Below, one piece after another: positions 1 through 9,694 of a DNA stretch of 64,000 bases (its first letter is position 1; each line of letters starts with the position of its first letter). The translations under genes were made by a program, and so were the position numbers. Under the pieces are notes generated by a model. It ran no database searches, was not told the origin of the DNA, and saw only the letters and a list, made by a program, of their open reading frames with translations. Origin of the DNA: Mercurialis annua (lineage: Eukaryota; Streptophyta; Magnoliopsida; Malpighiales; Euphorbiaceae); contig NC_065572.1 of NCBI RefSeq assembly GCF_937616625.2, positions 42,745,653 through 42,809,652 of the forward strand, in the 5' to 3' direction.

Positions 1-1450
1 AAACGTTACGAAACAAATCCAAACGTTCCCATTTTTAACAATTTAAGCCAAACGTTTATAAACGGTACGAAACAAATCCAAACGTTTTTAGCAATGTAAG
101 CCACACATTTACAGACGTTTCGAAACAATTCCAAACGTTTCACCTTTTTAGCTATTGAAGCCAAACGTTTACAAACATTATGAAACAAATCCAAACGTTT
201 CCCATTTTTAGCAATTTAAGCCAAACGTTTACAAACGTTACGAAACAAAACCAAGCGTTTCACCTTTTTAGCAATTTAAGCAAAACGTTTACAAACATTA
301 CGAAACAAATCCAAGCGTTTCACGTTTTTAGCAATTTGGGCCAAACGTTTACAAACGTTACGAAACAAATCCAAACGTTTCAACTTTCTAGCGATTTAAG
401 CCAAACTTTTACAAATGTTACGAAACAAATCCAAAGGTTTCAACTTTTTAGCGATTTAAGCTAAATGTTTGCAAACGTTACGAAACAAATCCAAACGTTT
501 CCCTGTTTTAGCAATTTAAGCTAAACTTTTACAAACGTTATGAAACAAATCCAAGCGATTCACCTTTTTAGAAATTTAAGCTAAAGGTTTACAAACGTTA
601 CGAAACAAATTAAACCGTTTCACCTTTTGAGCAATTTAAGCCAAAAGTTTACAGAGGTTACCAAGAAAATCCAAACGTTTTCCCTTTTTAGTGATTTAAG
701 CCAAACGTTTACAAACGATACGAAACGAATCCAAACGTTTCACCTTTTTAGCGATTTAAGCAACACGTTTACAAATGTTACGAAACAAATCCAAACGTTT
801 TACCTTTTGAGCGATTTAAGCCAAACGTTTACAAACATTACAAAATAAAACCAAGCGTTTAAAACGTTATGAAACAAATCCAAACGTTTCACACTTTTAG
901 CAATTTAAACCAAACGTTTACAAACGTTACGAAAAAAAACCAGTCGTTTCATCTTTTTAGCAATTTAATCCAAACATTTACAAACGTTACGAAACAAATC
1001 CAAGCGTTTCCCCTTTTTAGAAATTTAAGCCAATCGTTTACAAACGTTACGAAACAAATTCAAACGTTTAACCTTTTTAGCAATTTTAGCCAAACGTTTA
1101 CAAATGTTACGAAACAAATTCAAACGTTTCCCCATTTTAGCGATTTAAGCCAAACGTTTAAAACGTTACGAAACAAATCCAAAAATTTCACCTTTTTAGC
1201 GATTTAAGCCAAACGTTTACAAATGTTACGAAACAATTCCAAACATTTCCCCTATTTAGAGTTTGAAGCCAAACGTTTACAAACATTACGAAACAAATCC
1301 AGACGTTTCCCATTTTTAGCAATTTAAGCCAAACGTTTACAATCGTTACAAAACAAAACCAATCGTTTCACCTTTTTAGCAATTTAAGACAAACGTTTAC
1401 AAATTTTATGAAACAAATCCAAGCATTTCTACATCTTTAGCAATTTAAGT
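1..1450 (+). repeat. 60-bp satellite array, left block
   Basis: Tandem array of about 24 monomers whose period is 60 bp. A reference monomer with the most common base at each position is at 27325-27384. Each unit has four consecutive 10-bp blocks starting AAAC (for example AAACGTTTAC then AAACGTTACG), a CCTTTTT run, and ends in GATTTAAGCC or AATTTAAGCC. Units here differ by single bases, and a few by indels. The array breaks at 1450 only because element 1 is inserted there; it resumes in the same phase and orientation at 12566. No gene is seen. The 20-codon periodic open frames in it are a by-product of a period divisible by three. Confidence 0.97.
1446..1450. repeat. Target site duplication of element 1, left copy
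   Basis: TAAGT immediately precedes the TG of the 5' LTR and is repeated exactly after the CA of the 3' LTR at 12566-12570. Joining 1450 to 12571 restores a normal satellite monomer. The paralogous uninterrupted block has the same TAAGT at 17750-17754. Confidence 0.97.
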
Positions 1451-1628
1451 TGTAATATCCCGTAAAATTTTACATTTTTTTTACATTTAAATTCCGACAT
1501 TTTTTCCCGGTCGTTTTGAAGTAATCTCGATATTAGTGGCTTGGTTCGAGTTGTTTGGTTTGGGTGTGATTTATTGGTTTAACCAATTATATATTTAAAT
1601 CAAAAAAAAAAAAAAATTGAATTCATTC

Positions 1629-1746
1629 ATTCCCGTTCGGAAATTGGAATTCCCGAACGGGAATCTCTTTTTTTGGGCCTGGTCTCGTTCGAGACCAGGC
1701 ATTTCCGAACGGAAATCATGGCCTGAGGCCATTCCCGTTCGGGAAT
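1629..1746. promoter_or_regulatory. U3 palindrome cluster, element 1
   Basis: Five inverted repeats lie in 118 bp: 1629-1644, 1649-1664, 1677-1700, 1701-1716 and 1731-1746. All are built as arm-CG, two-base centre TT or AA, CG-arm. The longest (1677-1700) has 11-bp perfect arms ending in GTCTCG/CGAGAC; the others use ATTCCCG/CGGGAAT or ATTTCCG/CGGAAAT arms. An extra ATGGCC/GGCCAT pair sits at 1718-1732. The cluster starts about 180 bp from the LTR edge and lies just upstream of the presumed promoter. Elements 2 and 3 have clusters at the same offset with different arms. Function unknown; binding sites or hairpins are both possible. Confidence 0.8.
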
Positions 1747-1810
1747 CACATCAGCCCATAGGACCCTTTCGTGTGGCCCTTTTCGACCTCGTTTACGGCC
1801 CGCTTCCACT

Positions 1811-1869
1811 CGTTATACCAGCTCGACTTCTAAACAGAAAATCTTCACCACTCATCACTGAAACCCTAG
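1811..1869 (+). promoter_or_regulatory. Presumed LTR promoter and telo-box
   Basis: A weak TATA-like GTTATACC at about 1812 is followed by CACTCATCACTG and then AAACCCTAG at 1861-1869, the plant telo-box motif. Elements 2 and 3 have CTTAAATAC at the matching place and the same AAACCCTAGCC block, so transcription probably starts at about 1840-1860. The start site is inferred, not seen. Confidence 0.5.
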
Positions 1870-2719
1870 CCGTTTTCCGCTTGTCATTTCGCTGAGTATC
1901 GAACCTGTTATCATCTTCCAAAGATCGCTGTTCGGTAAGTTTTCTGATTCTTATGATTTCCAGATTTTGCTTATGAACGACATTACGTAATTTGGTTCGT
2001 TCTCTTTCGTTTCTAGATCGAAACTGATTCTGTTTGATCTCAGACGTTCTAGACTCATATACCTTCGATTCCCCACCTCATTTTCGTTGAACGGTACATG
2101 ATCGACCTCGTTTCCATTCGCCGTACGGTTTCCGTTTTAAAGCTTTATATTTTCTGTTTTAGTTTTCTGGTTTCTGCCGTATGCTTTCTTCCTCTATTGG
2201 CTTTGTTTTTGATTCAAGATGTTCTTGTTATGGCTATATAACCATTGGGTATGATTAGGGATTAATAGTTAAAACCTTTGGAATGAGTTACACCATCGAT
2301 CTTGCGTGATTGAATTTGGCCGATTATGAGTTTGTTACTGTTAACGTTTTTGAATTTTGGTGAGTGCTTAGGTTGAGTTTTTGGATTGATTTCATGCCAT
2401 AGATTTGTGATGTAATTAGTTCATGAGGTCAAGACGTTTTTGGTTTGGGTTTCAAGTTCTGAAACTTGAGTTAGGGGCATGAATGGAGGTGTGGGCGGGA
2501 ATGGTGTTGTTTGAAATGAAAGAGGTGGTGAATAGGTTATTTTAATCACTAGATTATTTCCCTTTAATACAAATGATCCCTTAAGTTAATTACAATCTTT
2601 GAGATATGGATTTCGATTTGAATTATAAATAAATATCGTAAACGCTAGAATTTATAATTAAGTTAATATAATTACTCGGGTAATTATATTTGCCTACAAA
2701 TGTCGTTTTGTCAAAAGTT

Positions 2720-2904
2720 GGCTAAATTACAATTTAGTCCCTGGACTTATTTTTATAACTCAATTAAGTGGATTTGTGATAAGTAAATTTATATTTTGTA
2801 TTAATTATAAATAAAAGCAATTAATTTGATTTTTGGAAATCAAATTGGCTAAAGTACAATTTGGTCCCTAATTGGTTAAAGTGCAAATTGGCCCCTGAAC
2901 TTTT
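2720..2904 (+). repeat. LTR internal repeat, about three copies of a TACAATTTAGTCCCT-type motif
   Basis: Three loose copies of a unit containing GCTAAA, a TACAATT-type stretch and GTCCCT or GCCCCT follow each other. Element 2's LTR carries about four copies (49264-49475, minus orientation), so the copy number has changed between family members. No function is evident. Confidence 0.65.
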
Positions 2905-3538
2905 ATTTGACTTATTTAACTAAGTTTTTGGGGTTGTAACTTGGGTTACTTTGAATTGAAGTTATTGAGTTCCGCTTTTAAAATGGTTTATTATTTTATG
3001 GAATTATTTTATAAATATAAACTCGGGTTTATATTTGATAAACGTTTTGAGTCGGATTAGACTTGGGTCATCCGACAAGTGAAGTTAGCTTGGCAGTTAG
3101 TGATAACTCGGCTAACCCACTATTTGGAAATTATTTATTATTTAAAGTTATTAAATAATATTTATAAATTGGATTTTAAGCGGGAACTCAATAGACTTAT
3201 ATTAATTGGGCTTTATTACCTTTTGGATATATTTGTGTTACTTTGGATTGTTTATTACTACGTGTTAATTGTGCTAGTCTTATGTGGTGTCTAGTACTCT
3301 CTAGAGTTAGGGTCTGATTTTAATAATTATTTTATTGTCTAGACTCGTCTACTATTCGTGCTTCAGAGGCGAATCAGAGTTAGTTGCTTGCCGGTATTTC
3401 ACGTGGATTAGCAAGCAGTGAGTTTGTATTTACTATTTACCGCTTTATTAAGTAAATTGATATTTTAATATTAAATATATATACTGTACGTATATTTCGA
3501 ACTGTTTTTATATTATGGCTCTTAGTTGGAACATGCTA

Positions 3539-3557
3539 CCTAATGGGCATCATTAGG
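3539..3557 (+). other. Conserved LTR hairpin
   Basis: Perfect 7-bp arms CCTAATG and CATTAGG flank the loop GGCAT. The same stem is present in the LTRs of elements 2 and 3, next to an equally conserved GTGCGCACCGG stretch, so the block is under constraint or recently shared. Confidence 0.6.
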
Positions 3558-3606
3558 ACTGCGTGCGCACCGGTATTGATCTGGGTAAGGTATATATGGA
3601 AATGTG

Positions 3607-3727
3607 GTAACTCGGTGTGAGCATAGCTCTCGGGACCAGGTAGAGTAACTCGGTGTAGCTCAGCTCTCGGGACTCTGGTATAAGTGTGGTCAGTGGTAAC
3701 TCGGTGTAGCTCAGCTCTCGGGACCAG
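3607..3727 (+). repeat. LTR triple tandem repeat
   Basis: Three copies begin GTAACTCGGTG at 3607, 3645 and 3686, and each ends in AGCTCTCGGGAC; spacing is 38 and 41 bp. The second and third contain the AGCTCAGCT near-palindrome; the first has a variant. The same three-copy block is kept at 11911-11970 and neighbouring bases in the 3' LTR, at 48435-48554 in element 2 and from about 63610 in element 3. Confidence 0.85.
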
Positions 3728-4324
3728 ACCTATTGGATTATGATTATTATTTAGAATTGTGGATTAGGGTTCCAACTATTATCTGTAATATCGTTATTAA
3801 ATGTTTTAAACGTTTTAAAGGTTTTCCACTTAATAAATGTAAATAGTGGTATGAACTCATCTCAGTATATCTGACCCCGTTGTTTTCCCAATTTTTCCCA
3901 GGGTTATGATCTGAGAGAGTCTGGTGATCTCCGCATTTACTTTTCCTCGGAGGTTCCATTTATTTTGATAAACTGTCAAACTATTTTATTTCTTAGACCG
4001 CAGTAGTTGACTAGACGTCTTTATTACTGTTATAGTTGTTTGTCGGATTGGTCTGACTGGTTATATTGCTCTGGCATGTTATGTATTTATTTCGGATTAT
4101 TTATGTTATACCTATTTTAGACCCAAAATTGAATAAGCATGTTATATTAACTGTTGATTATTATAACTGCTAGTTTAGGCTGAAGTCTCGGTTGCCCCCG
4201 AGCATTGGTTTTCTGCAGGTTTATGTGTTTATGAATTAAATGAAAGGCTAGCTACGGGTTTCGGTACTACATTACCCATACCCTAGCGCCGGTCGCGATT
4301 CATGAAAATGGGTCGTGACAAACT

Positions 4325-4336
4325 TGGTATCAGAGC
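4325..4336 (+). other. Primer binding site, tRNA-iMet
   Basis: TGGTATCAGAGC is complementary to the 3' end of plant initiator tRNA-Met, the primer used by Tekay and most other plant chromoviruses. It starts 4 nt after the LTR end. Element 3 has the identical site with the same spacing. Confidence 0.95.
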
Positions 4337-4663
4337 TTTGGTTTCAAACCAAGGCCATTGCTTGCTATATGTTTACTCTGTTAAGTTTGGTTGTGTCTTA
4401 GGAACTACTGCGGATATAGGATTCTGTCGTGTCTTTAAAAACGTCATCTTTTGATTTTAAAAACATTCTGCCTACACCAATAGGATTGCGTCGAGTCAGT
4501 TATTATATGTTGATTTGATGCGGTTAAACGTTAATTTTATTTCACTTGGGTGAATATTTTATTGCTGTTGATTTCTTGGGAAATCCTATATGTTGCTTGT
4601 TTTGTTAATAATTGTGTATGAAATATCTGTGTATTTAAATTGTTTTTGTTCAATCCTTAGGAT

Positions 4664-4903
4664 ATGGACAATGTTGTTCGTACTCGTGCTCGTGCTGCGG
4701 CAGAGCAAGAAGCTGTGGCTGATTATGCGATTTCCATGGAAGTCGATCAGAACGTACCACCAGTTCAGGCAAATGCTGGACGTGGTCGAGGTGGAGGTGC
4801 TGGCAGAGGTAGAGGTGCTGGTAGAGGCAGAGGAGCTGGTGCTGGTAGAGGTGGAGCTAGAGGACGCGGTGCAGCAGGTGTTCAGGCACCGAATGTGCAG
4901 TAG
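4664..4903 (+). pseudogene. gag: Gag N-terminus, cut by in-frame TAG (element 1)
   Basis: The Gag reading frame opens with MDNVVRTRARAAAEQEA; the start is fixed by the match to element 3 and by the acceptor just upstream. Residues about 37-73 are a run of RG, RGG and AG repeats, a basic low-complexity segment that could bind RNA. The TAG at 4901-4903 stands where the family reads CAG (Gln), inside a short QAPNVQ-type repeat. The same frame continues directly after it (next entry), so this is a single nonsense change and not a gene boundary. Suppression of the stop cannot be ruled out, but element 3 has no stop at this codon. Confidence 0.9.
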
Positions 4904-7900
4904 GCACCAGAGGTGCAACAAGCACCAAATATGCAAGCGTTCGACTTCACTACTTTCTTGGCTGGCGTCGTCGAGATGCAGAACAATCACGCTCTACTGC
5001 AGAATCAGTGTAATATACTGGGTCAGTTAGCGCAGCAACAGCAACCTCAGGCTGGTGCTGTAGCTGGTGTTGGTGGACTTGCTGGTGTCGGTCATATTCC
5101 GACGGACAGAGAGTTGGTGATGATCTACTTGAAGTTGAATCCGACTTCTTTTGATAGTACTGGGGATGCTCTGGACTTTTTGGAGGAATTTGAGTACAAC
5201 AGTCAGAGGATTCAGGCTTCTGATCGTCAATCAGTGATGCTTGTGGAGATGTCGCTGAAGGGTCCAGCTAAGGACTGGTATCGCGATAACATCAGACCAG
5301 TTATGGATACTTTGTCTTGGGCTGATTTTGTGGTCAGGTTCAGAGGTTACTATCTACCCTTCTCTGTTACTGAGAGTTTCAGAGAAAAGCTGCTCACTTT
5401 AAAGAAGGGGGATAGATCGGTGACAGACTACACTACTGAGTTTGTACGTTTGGGGCGGTTTGCTACAGATCTACAGGGTGATCAAGAGCGAGTGAACGAC
5501 CGTTATATTAGGGGTTTAGGCTCGGAGTTTCTCCCTTTGCTGATAGGGACAAACATGGAGTTTGCCCGGTTAGTGGATAGTGCGCGGCGGATGGAGAATT
5601 CGATGGTTCAGTTTGGGACGATCTCTGACCCTTTCCAGAATCAGAAGGGAAAGAGTGACGTTCCTAGTGGGGGGCAGCAGGCCCCAATGCAGCATGGTAG
5701 TGGGAACTACTACAGTGGCTCTTCTCAGGCCAACAGGGGGAGTCGACGGACTCACAACAAAGGGAGACATAGTGCCAGGAGTGCTCCGTACAGTTCCAGT
5801 AGCAGTGGGAGCAACTGTGGTTCAGGACGCGGGTACACTGGTGGATCGAACATTCCGTTCTGCCAGAATTGCAGACGCAGGCACTATGGTCAGTGTCAGT
5901 TAGCTCCTGGAGGTTGTTTTACTTGTGGCCAGCCGGGTCATTTTTCTAGGGAGTGTCCGACATCTGGGCAGCAGATGTCTAACTCCAGTGTGGCGCAGTC
6001 GTCTTATCAGCAGCAGAGACCTGCGTTTACACAGTCTGTAGGGTACTCCCAACCTGCAGCATCTTTTGGTGGCCAGCGGGGCCGTGGTTCTGGTGGCAGA
6101 GGTTTTGGTGGCCGTGGTAACGGAGGTAGAGGTTCCAACGGTTATGGTACTGGACAGAGTTCGCAGCAGCAGCCGCAGGGTCAGGCCAGAGTGTTCGCAC
6201 TTACTCCTCAGGATGCGCGTGCATCGAACGCTGTGGTGCAAGGTACCATCCCGATTTCTTTTACTGATGCTTTGGTATTATTTGATGCGGGTGCGACCCA
6301 TTCGTTTGTTTCTACTTGTTTTGCTGGGAAATTGGGTAGAGCACCATCTGTTTTGAGTGAACCTCTAGCTGTGTCTACACCTATGTCTGAAGGTGTAGTA
6401 GTGGACGTCGTCTATCCTTCTTGTCCTGTGGTTATTCAGGGTAGAGAATTATGTGCTGATTTGATTGTACTTGATGTTCTTTCTTTTGATGTTATCTTGG
6501 GGATGGACTGGTTGTCACGCCATTATGCTTCTATTGACTGTCGAGGGAAGTCAGTCGAGTTCAGGATTCCAGGTGATCTACCTTTTTCCTTTCAGGGAGA
6601 AAAGGCAGAGATACCTAAGAATCTAATTTCCGCCATCAAGGCGAAGCGGATGTTAGGCAAGGGTTGCCAGGGTTTTCTTGCGGTGTTTCGTGATTTGGAG
6701 GCTGGTGGTAGTAATATGCATAGTGTTCCGATAGTGAATGAGTTCACTGATGTGTTTCCAGAGGAATTGCCTGGATTACCACCTGATCGTGATATTGAGT
6801 TTTGCATTGATGTGGTTTCTGGTACAGCTCCAATTTCGATACCGCCGTATCGGATGGCTCCTGCAGAGCTGAAGGAGTTGAAGGACCAGTTACAAGAGTT
6901 GTTGGATAGCGGGTTCATCAGACCGAGTACTTCTCCGTGGGGTGCTCCAGTTCTGTTTGTAAAGAAGAAAGACGGTTCCTTTCGGCTCTGTATCGACTAC
7001 AGACAGTTGAATAAGGCTACTGTCAAGAACAGATATCCTCTTCCTCGCATCGATGATCTGTTTGACCAGTTGCAGGGTGCGAAGTGTTTTTCCAAGATTG
7101 ATTTGAGGTCTGGGTATCATCAGCTACGGATCCGTGATGCAGATGTGCCTAAGACTGCTTTTCGGACTCGTTATGGACATTTTGAGTTTCTGGTTATGTC
7201 CTTTGGTCTGACGAACGCACCAGCAGCGTTTATGGATATGATGAACAGAGTGTTCAAGCCGTTTTTGGATCAATTTGTTATCGTCTTCATTGATGACATT
7301 TTGATCTATTCTCGGAGTGAGGAGAAACATGCTTACCATTTGAGGACTATACTACAGACGTTGCGTGAGCATCAGTTGTACGCTAAGTTCTCAAAATGTG
7401 AGTTCTGGTTGAATCAGGTTACCTTTCTAGGACACGTGGTGTCGAAAGATGGGATCAAGGTTGATCCGAAGAAGATTGAGGCGGTCATAGATTGGCAAAG
7501 GCCAAGGTCAGTTACCGAGATCAGAAGTTTTCTGGGTTTAGCTGGCTACTATCGTCGGTTCGTGCAAGATTTCTCCAGAATATCTGCACCTTTGACTAAA
7601 CTGACACAGAAGGGTGTCAAGTTTGAGTGGACTGACAAGTGCGAGGCGAGCTTTGAGAAGCTCAAGGAGATTTTGACTACAGCTCCGGTTTTGGCATTGC
7701 CTTCTGGCATTGATGGGTTCACAGTGTATTGTGATGCGTCTCGGATTGGTTTGGGTTGCGTTCTGATGCAACATGGACAGGTGATTGCCTATGCTTCCAG
7801 ACAGTTGAAGAAGCATGAGGTGAATTACCCTACTCATGATTTAGAGTTGGCAGCTGTAGTTTTTGCGCTGAAAATCTGGAGGCATTATTTGTATGGTGCT

Positions 7901-8689
7901 ACTTGTGAGATTTTCACTGATCATAAGAGTCTGAAATATATCTTTGATCAGAGAGAGTTGAACTTGAGGCAGAGGAGGTGGCTAGAGTTGTTGAAAGACT
8001 ATGACTGTACTATTCAGTACCATCCTGGTAAGGCTAATGTGGTAGCCGATGCGTTGAGTCGTAAGTCTTCAGGCAGCTTGGCTCATATTTCTGAGATTGG
8101 GCGTAGACCCATGGTTAGAGAGTGGCACAGTTTGATAGCTTCAGGCTATGGATTTCAGATTTCTCAGACTGGTTGTTTGTTAGCACAGTTGCAAGTGCAA
8201 CCCGTTTTGATTGATCGGATTAAAGCTTTACAAGCTGAGGATTCACAGTTGAAACGGATTATTGAGGAGGTTCAGCAGGATGGAAATCCTGAATTTACAT
8301 TTGTGGATGGTGTTCTGAGACATGGTTCGAGATTGTGTGTTCCGGATTCAGATGGTTTGAGGGACCAGATTCTGGAAGAAGCGCACAAGTCTGCTTATAG
8401 TGTTCATCCGGGTTCTACTAAGATGTACCATGATCTTAAGGGTACCTACTGGTGGAGCGGGATGAAGAAGGATGTCGCTGAGTATGTTTCTAAGTGTCTG
8501 ACTTGCCAGCAGGTGAAGCTGGAACATCAGAGACCTTTTGGCTATCTGCAACCACTACCTATTCCAGAGTGGAAGTGGGAGCGGATTGCTATGGATTTTG
8601 TGGTTGGGTTACCACGTACTCGACAGGGATACGATTCCATCTGGGTGATAGTTGACCGTATGACTAAGTCAGCTCATTCCTTCCGATAA
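4904..8689 (+). pseudogene. gag-pol: Gag-protease-RT-RNase H-integrase (5' part), element 1
   Basis: An open frame of about 1,260 codons; residue numbers count from the ATG at 4913. The Gag core is at about 61-190. It is followed by a Cys/His cluster (C317, C320, H324, C328) and a CCHC zinc knuckle at 335-348 ([14 protein letters not shown]). Protease has DAGATHS with Asp458. RT spans about 660-830 with Asp730 ([12 protein letters not shown]) and FIDD at Asp794-795. RNase H has Asp941, Glu978 and Asp1003 and ends at ADALSR. Integrase begins with the HHCC finger (H1158, H1165, C1195, C1198) and core Asp1228. The frame ends at TAA 8687-8689 because one T is missing at about 8677-8678, between core residues one and two. 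All catalytic residues up to that point are present. Gag and Pol are one frame, as is usual in this clade. Confidence 0.95.
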
Positions 8690-9576
8690 AGGTTTCGTAT
8701 ACTGCTTCGAGGTTGGCTCAATTGTACATCGACAGGATTGTCAGTTTGCATGGTGTACCGGTTTCCATTGTTTTAGACAGAGGTTCTGTGTTTACTTCGA
8801 GGTTTTGGAAAGCGTTACAGGAATCCTTGGGTTCTCGGTTGGATTTCAGTACAGCTTTTCATCCTCAGACTGACGGTCAGTCTGAGAGGACTATTCAGAC
8901 GTTGGAGGATATGCTCAGGATGTGTGTTCTCGATTTTCAGGGTAGCTGGGATACTCATTTGCCGTTGATTGAGTTTTCCTATAACAACAGTTATCATGCG
9001 AGTATCGAGATGGCGCCGTATGAGGCTTTGTACGGGCGCAAGTGTAGATCTCCTATCTGTTGGGAGGAGGTCGGAGAGCGTAAACTCTCGGGAGCGGAGA
9101 TTATTCAGATTACCTCTGAGAAGGTACCGTTGAAGAGGAAAGACATTGAGTTCCAGGTTGGTGATTTCGTATTTCTTCGGGTTTCGCCTATGAAAGGCGT
9201 GGTTCGTTTTGGTGTCAAGGGAAAGTTGGCACCGAGGTATATTGGTCCTTATGAGATTTCGGAGAGGATTGGAGCTGTGGCTTATCGTCCGGTTCTACCG
9301 CCAGACATGTCGTTAGTACATCCTGTGTTTCACGTTTCTATGTTGAGAAAGTGCATTTCTGATCCTTCGCACGTGATTGTGCCTCAGAGTGTTGAGATTG
9401 ACCAAGAGCTGTCCTATGAGGAACAGCCAGTTGAGATTGTTGATACGCAGGTGCGTAAATTGCGGAACAAGGAGATTCCGATGGTCAAAGTTCTCTGGCG
9501 CAATCATTCTGTAGAGGAGTGTACTTGAGAGACCGAGTTGGATATGCGGAATCGCTATCCTTTTCTATTTCCGTGA
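8690..9576 (+). pseudogene. pol: Integrase core (3' part) and chromodomain, element 1
   Basis: This continues the polyprotein in the shifted frame. The second integrase Asp is at 8776-8778 (DRGSVFTS; the Ser usually before it has become Leu, TCA to TTA) and the Glu at 8884-8886 (DGQSERT). A GPY-type module ([12 protein letters not shown]) and the chromodomain follow, from about 9400 to 9573. Compared with elements 2 and 3, 18 codons are missing in frame at about 9132. TGG has become TGA at 9526-9528, removing a chromodomain Trp and the final helix; the family stop would be TGA 9574-9576. The chromodomain is thought to steer integration to modified histones. Confidence 0.93.
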
Positions 9577-9684
9577 GGTACAATATCTTGATTTCTGTGA
9601 CTTTTTATAATTTTTACTGTGTTACGTGTTGTTCTGGTGTGATATTACTTGTCGTGGTAAATTCGAGGACGAATTTTTAATTAG
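9577..9684 (+). other. Non-coding stretch between pol and polypurine tract
   Basis: About 108 bp with no open frame, containing AATTCGAGGACGAATTTTTAA, a CGAGG-centred inverted repeat that is also kept in elements 2 and 3. It is the 3' untranslated part of the element before the LTR. Confidence 0.7.
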
Positions 9685-9694
9685 TTGGGGAGAA
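9685..9694 (+). other. Polypurine tract, element 1
   Basis: TTGGGGAGAA lies directly before the TG of the 3' LTR, the place where plus-strand DNA synthesis is primed. Elements 2 and 3 have TTGGGGAGAA and TTGGGAAGAA respectively. Confidence 0.93.

Larger units (their letters stand above)
1451..4320 (+). repeat. 5' LTR of element 1
   Basis: The LTR begins TGTAATATCCCG and ends GGGTCGTGACA, with the TG...CA termini of Ty3/gypsy LTRs. Length is 2870 bp. From left to right it holds a poly(A) run near 1602, a palindrome cluster (1629-1746), a presumed promoter and telo-box (about 1811-1869), a conserved splice donor (1935), a tandem ATTTAGTCCCT-type repeat (2720-2904), a triple 30-40 bp repeat (3607-3727) and a conserved hairpin (3539-3557). 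Open frames inside it (such as 3079-3294) have no recognisable product and are taken as chance. Confidence 0.97.
1935..4660 (+). other. Predicted leader intron (LTR donor to pre-gag acceptor)
   Basis: The intron would open with GTAAGT at 1935-1940, a full match to the plant 5' splice consensus, and close with a T-rich tract and CCTTAG at 4655-4660, three bases before the gag ATG at 4664. The donor is kept in the other LTRs (10179, and on the minus strand at 50253 and 57171) although the surrounding sequence has diverged. The acceptor is kept in element 3 (exon starts at 62681, minus strand). No ATG occurs between about 1720 and 1934, so in the spliced RNA the first ATG would be that of gag. 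Splicing would remove the primer site, giving an mRNA for translation only. Confidence 0.55.

Noticed and set aside
1617..1895. 92-codon open frame in the LTR palindrome region
   Set aside because: It crosses palindromes, promoter and leader, has an overlapping minus-strand frame from the same palindromes, and is not kept in elements 2 and 3.
3079..3294. 71-codon hydrophobic open frame in the LTR (also 11324-11539)
   Set aside because: It is AT-rich and lies in the LTR; its copy in the 3' LTR is identical only because the LTRs are young. No start context or family match.
4325..4336. A tRNA gene at the primer site
   Set aside because: Only the 12-nt complement of a tRNA 3' end is present, with no cloverleaf around it.
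4901..4903. TAG in gag of element 1 as a programmed readthrough site
   Set aside because: Element 3 has no stop at this codon and the change is a simple CAG to TAG; readthrough is not needed to explain it.
9577..9694. An envelope-like gene downstream of pol
   Set aside because: Only about 110 non-coding bases separate the pol stop from the polypurine tract.
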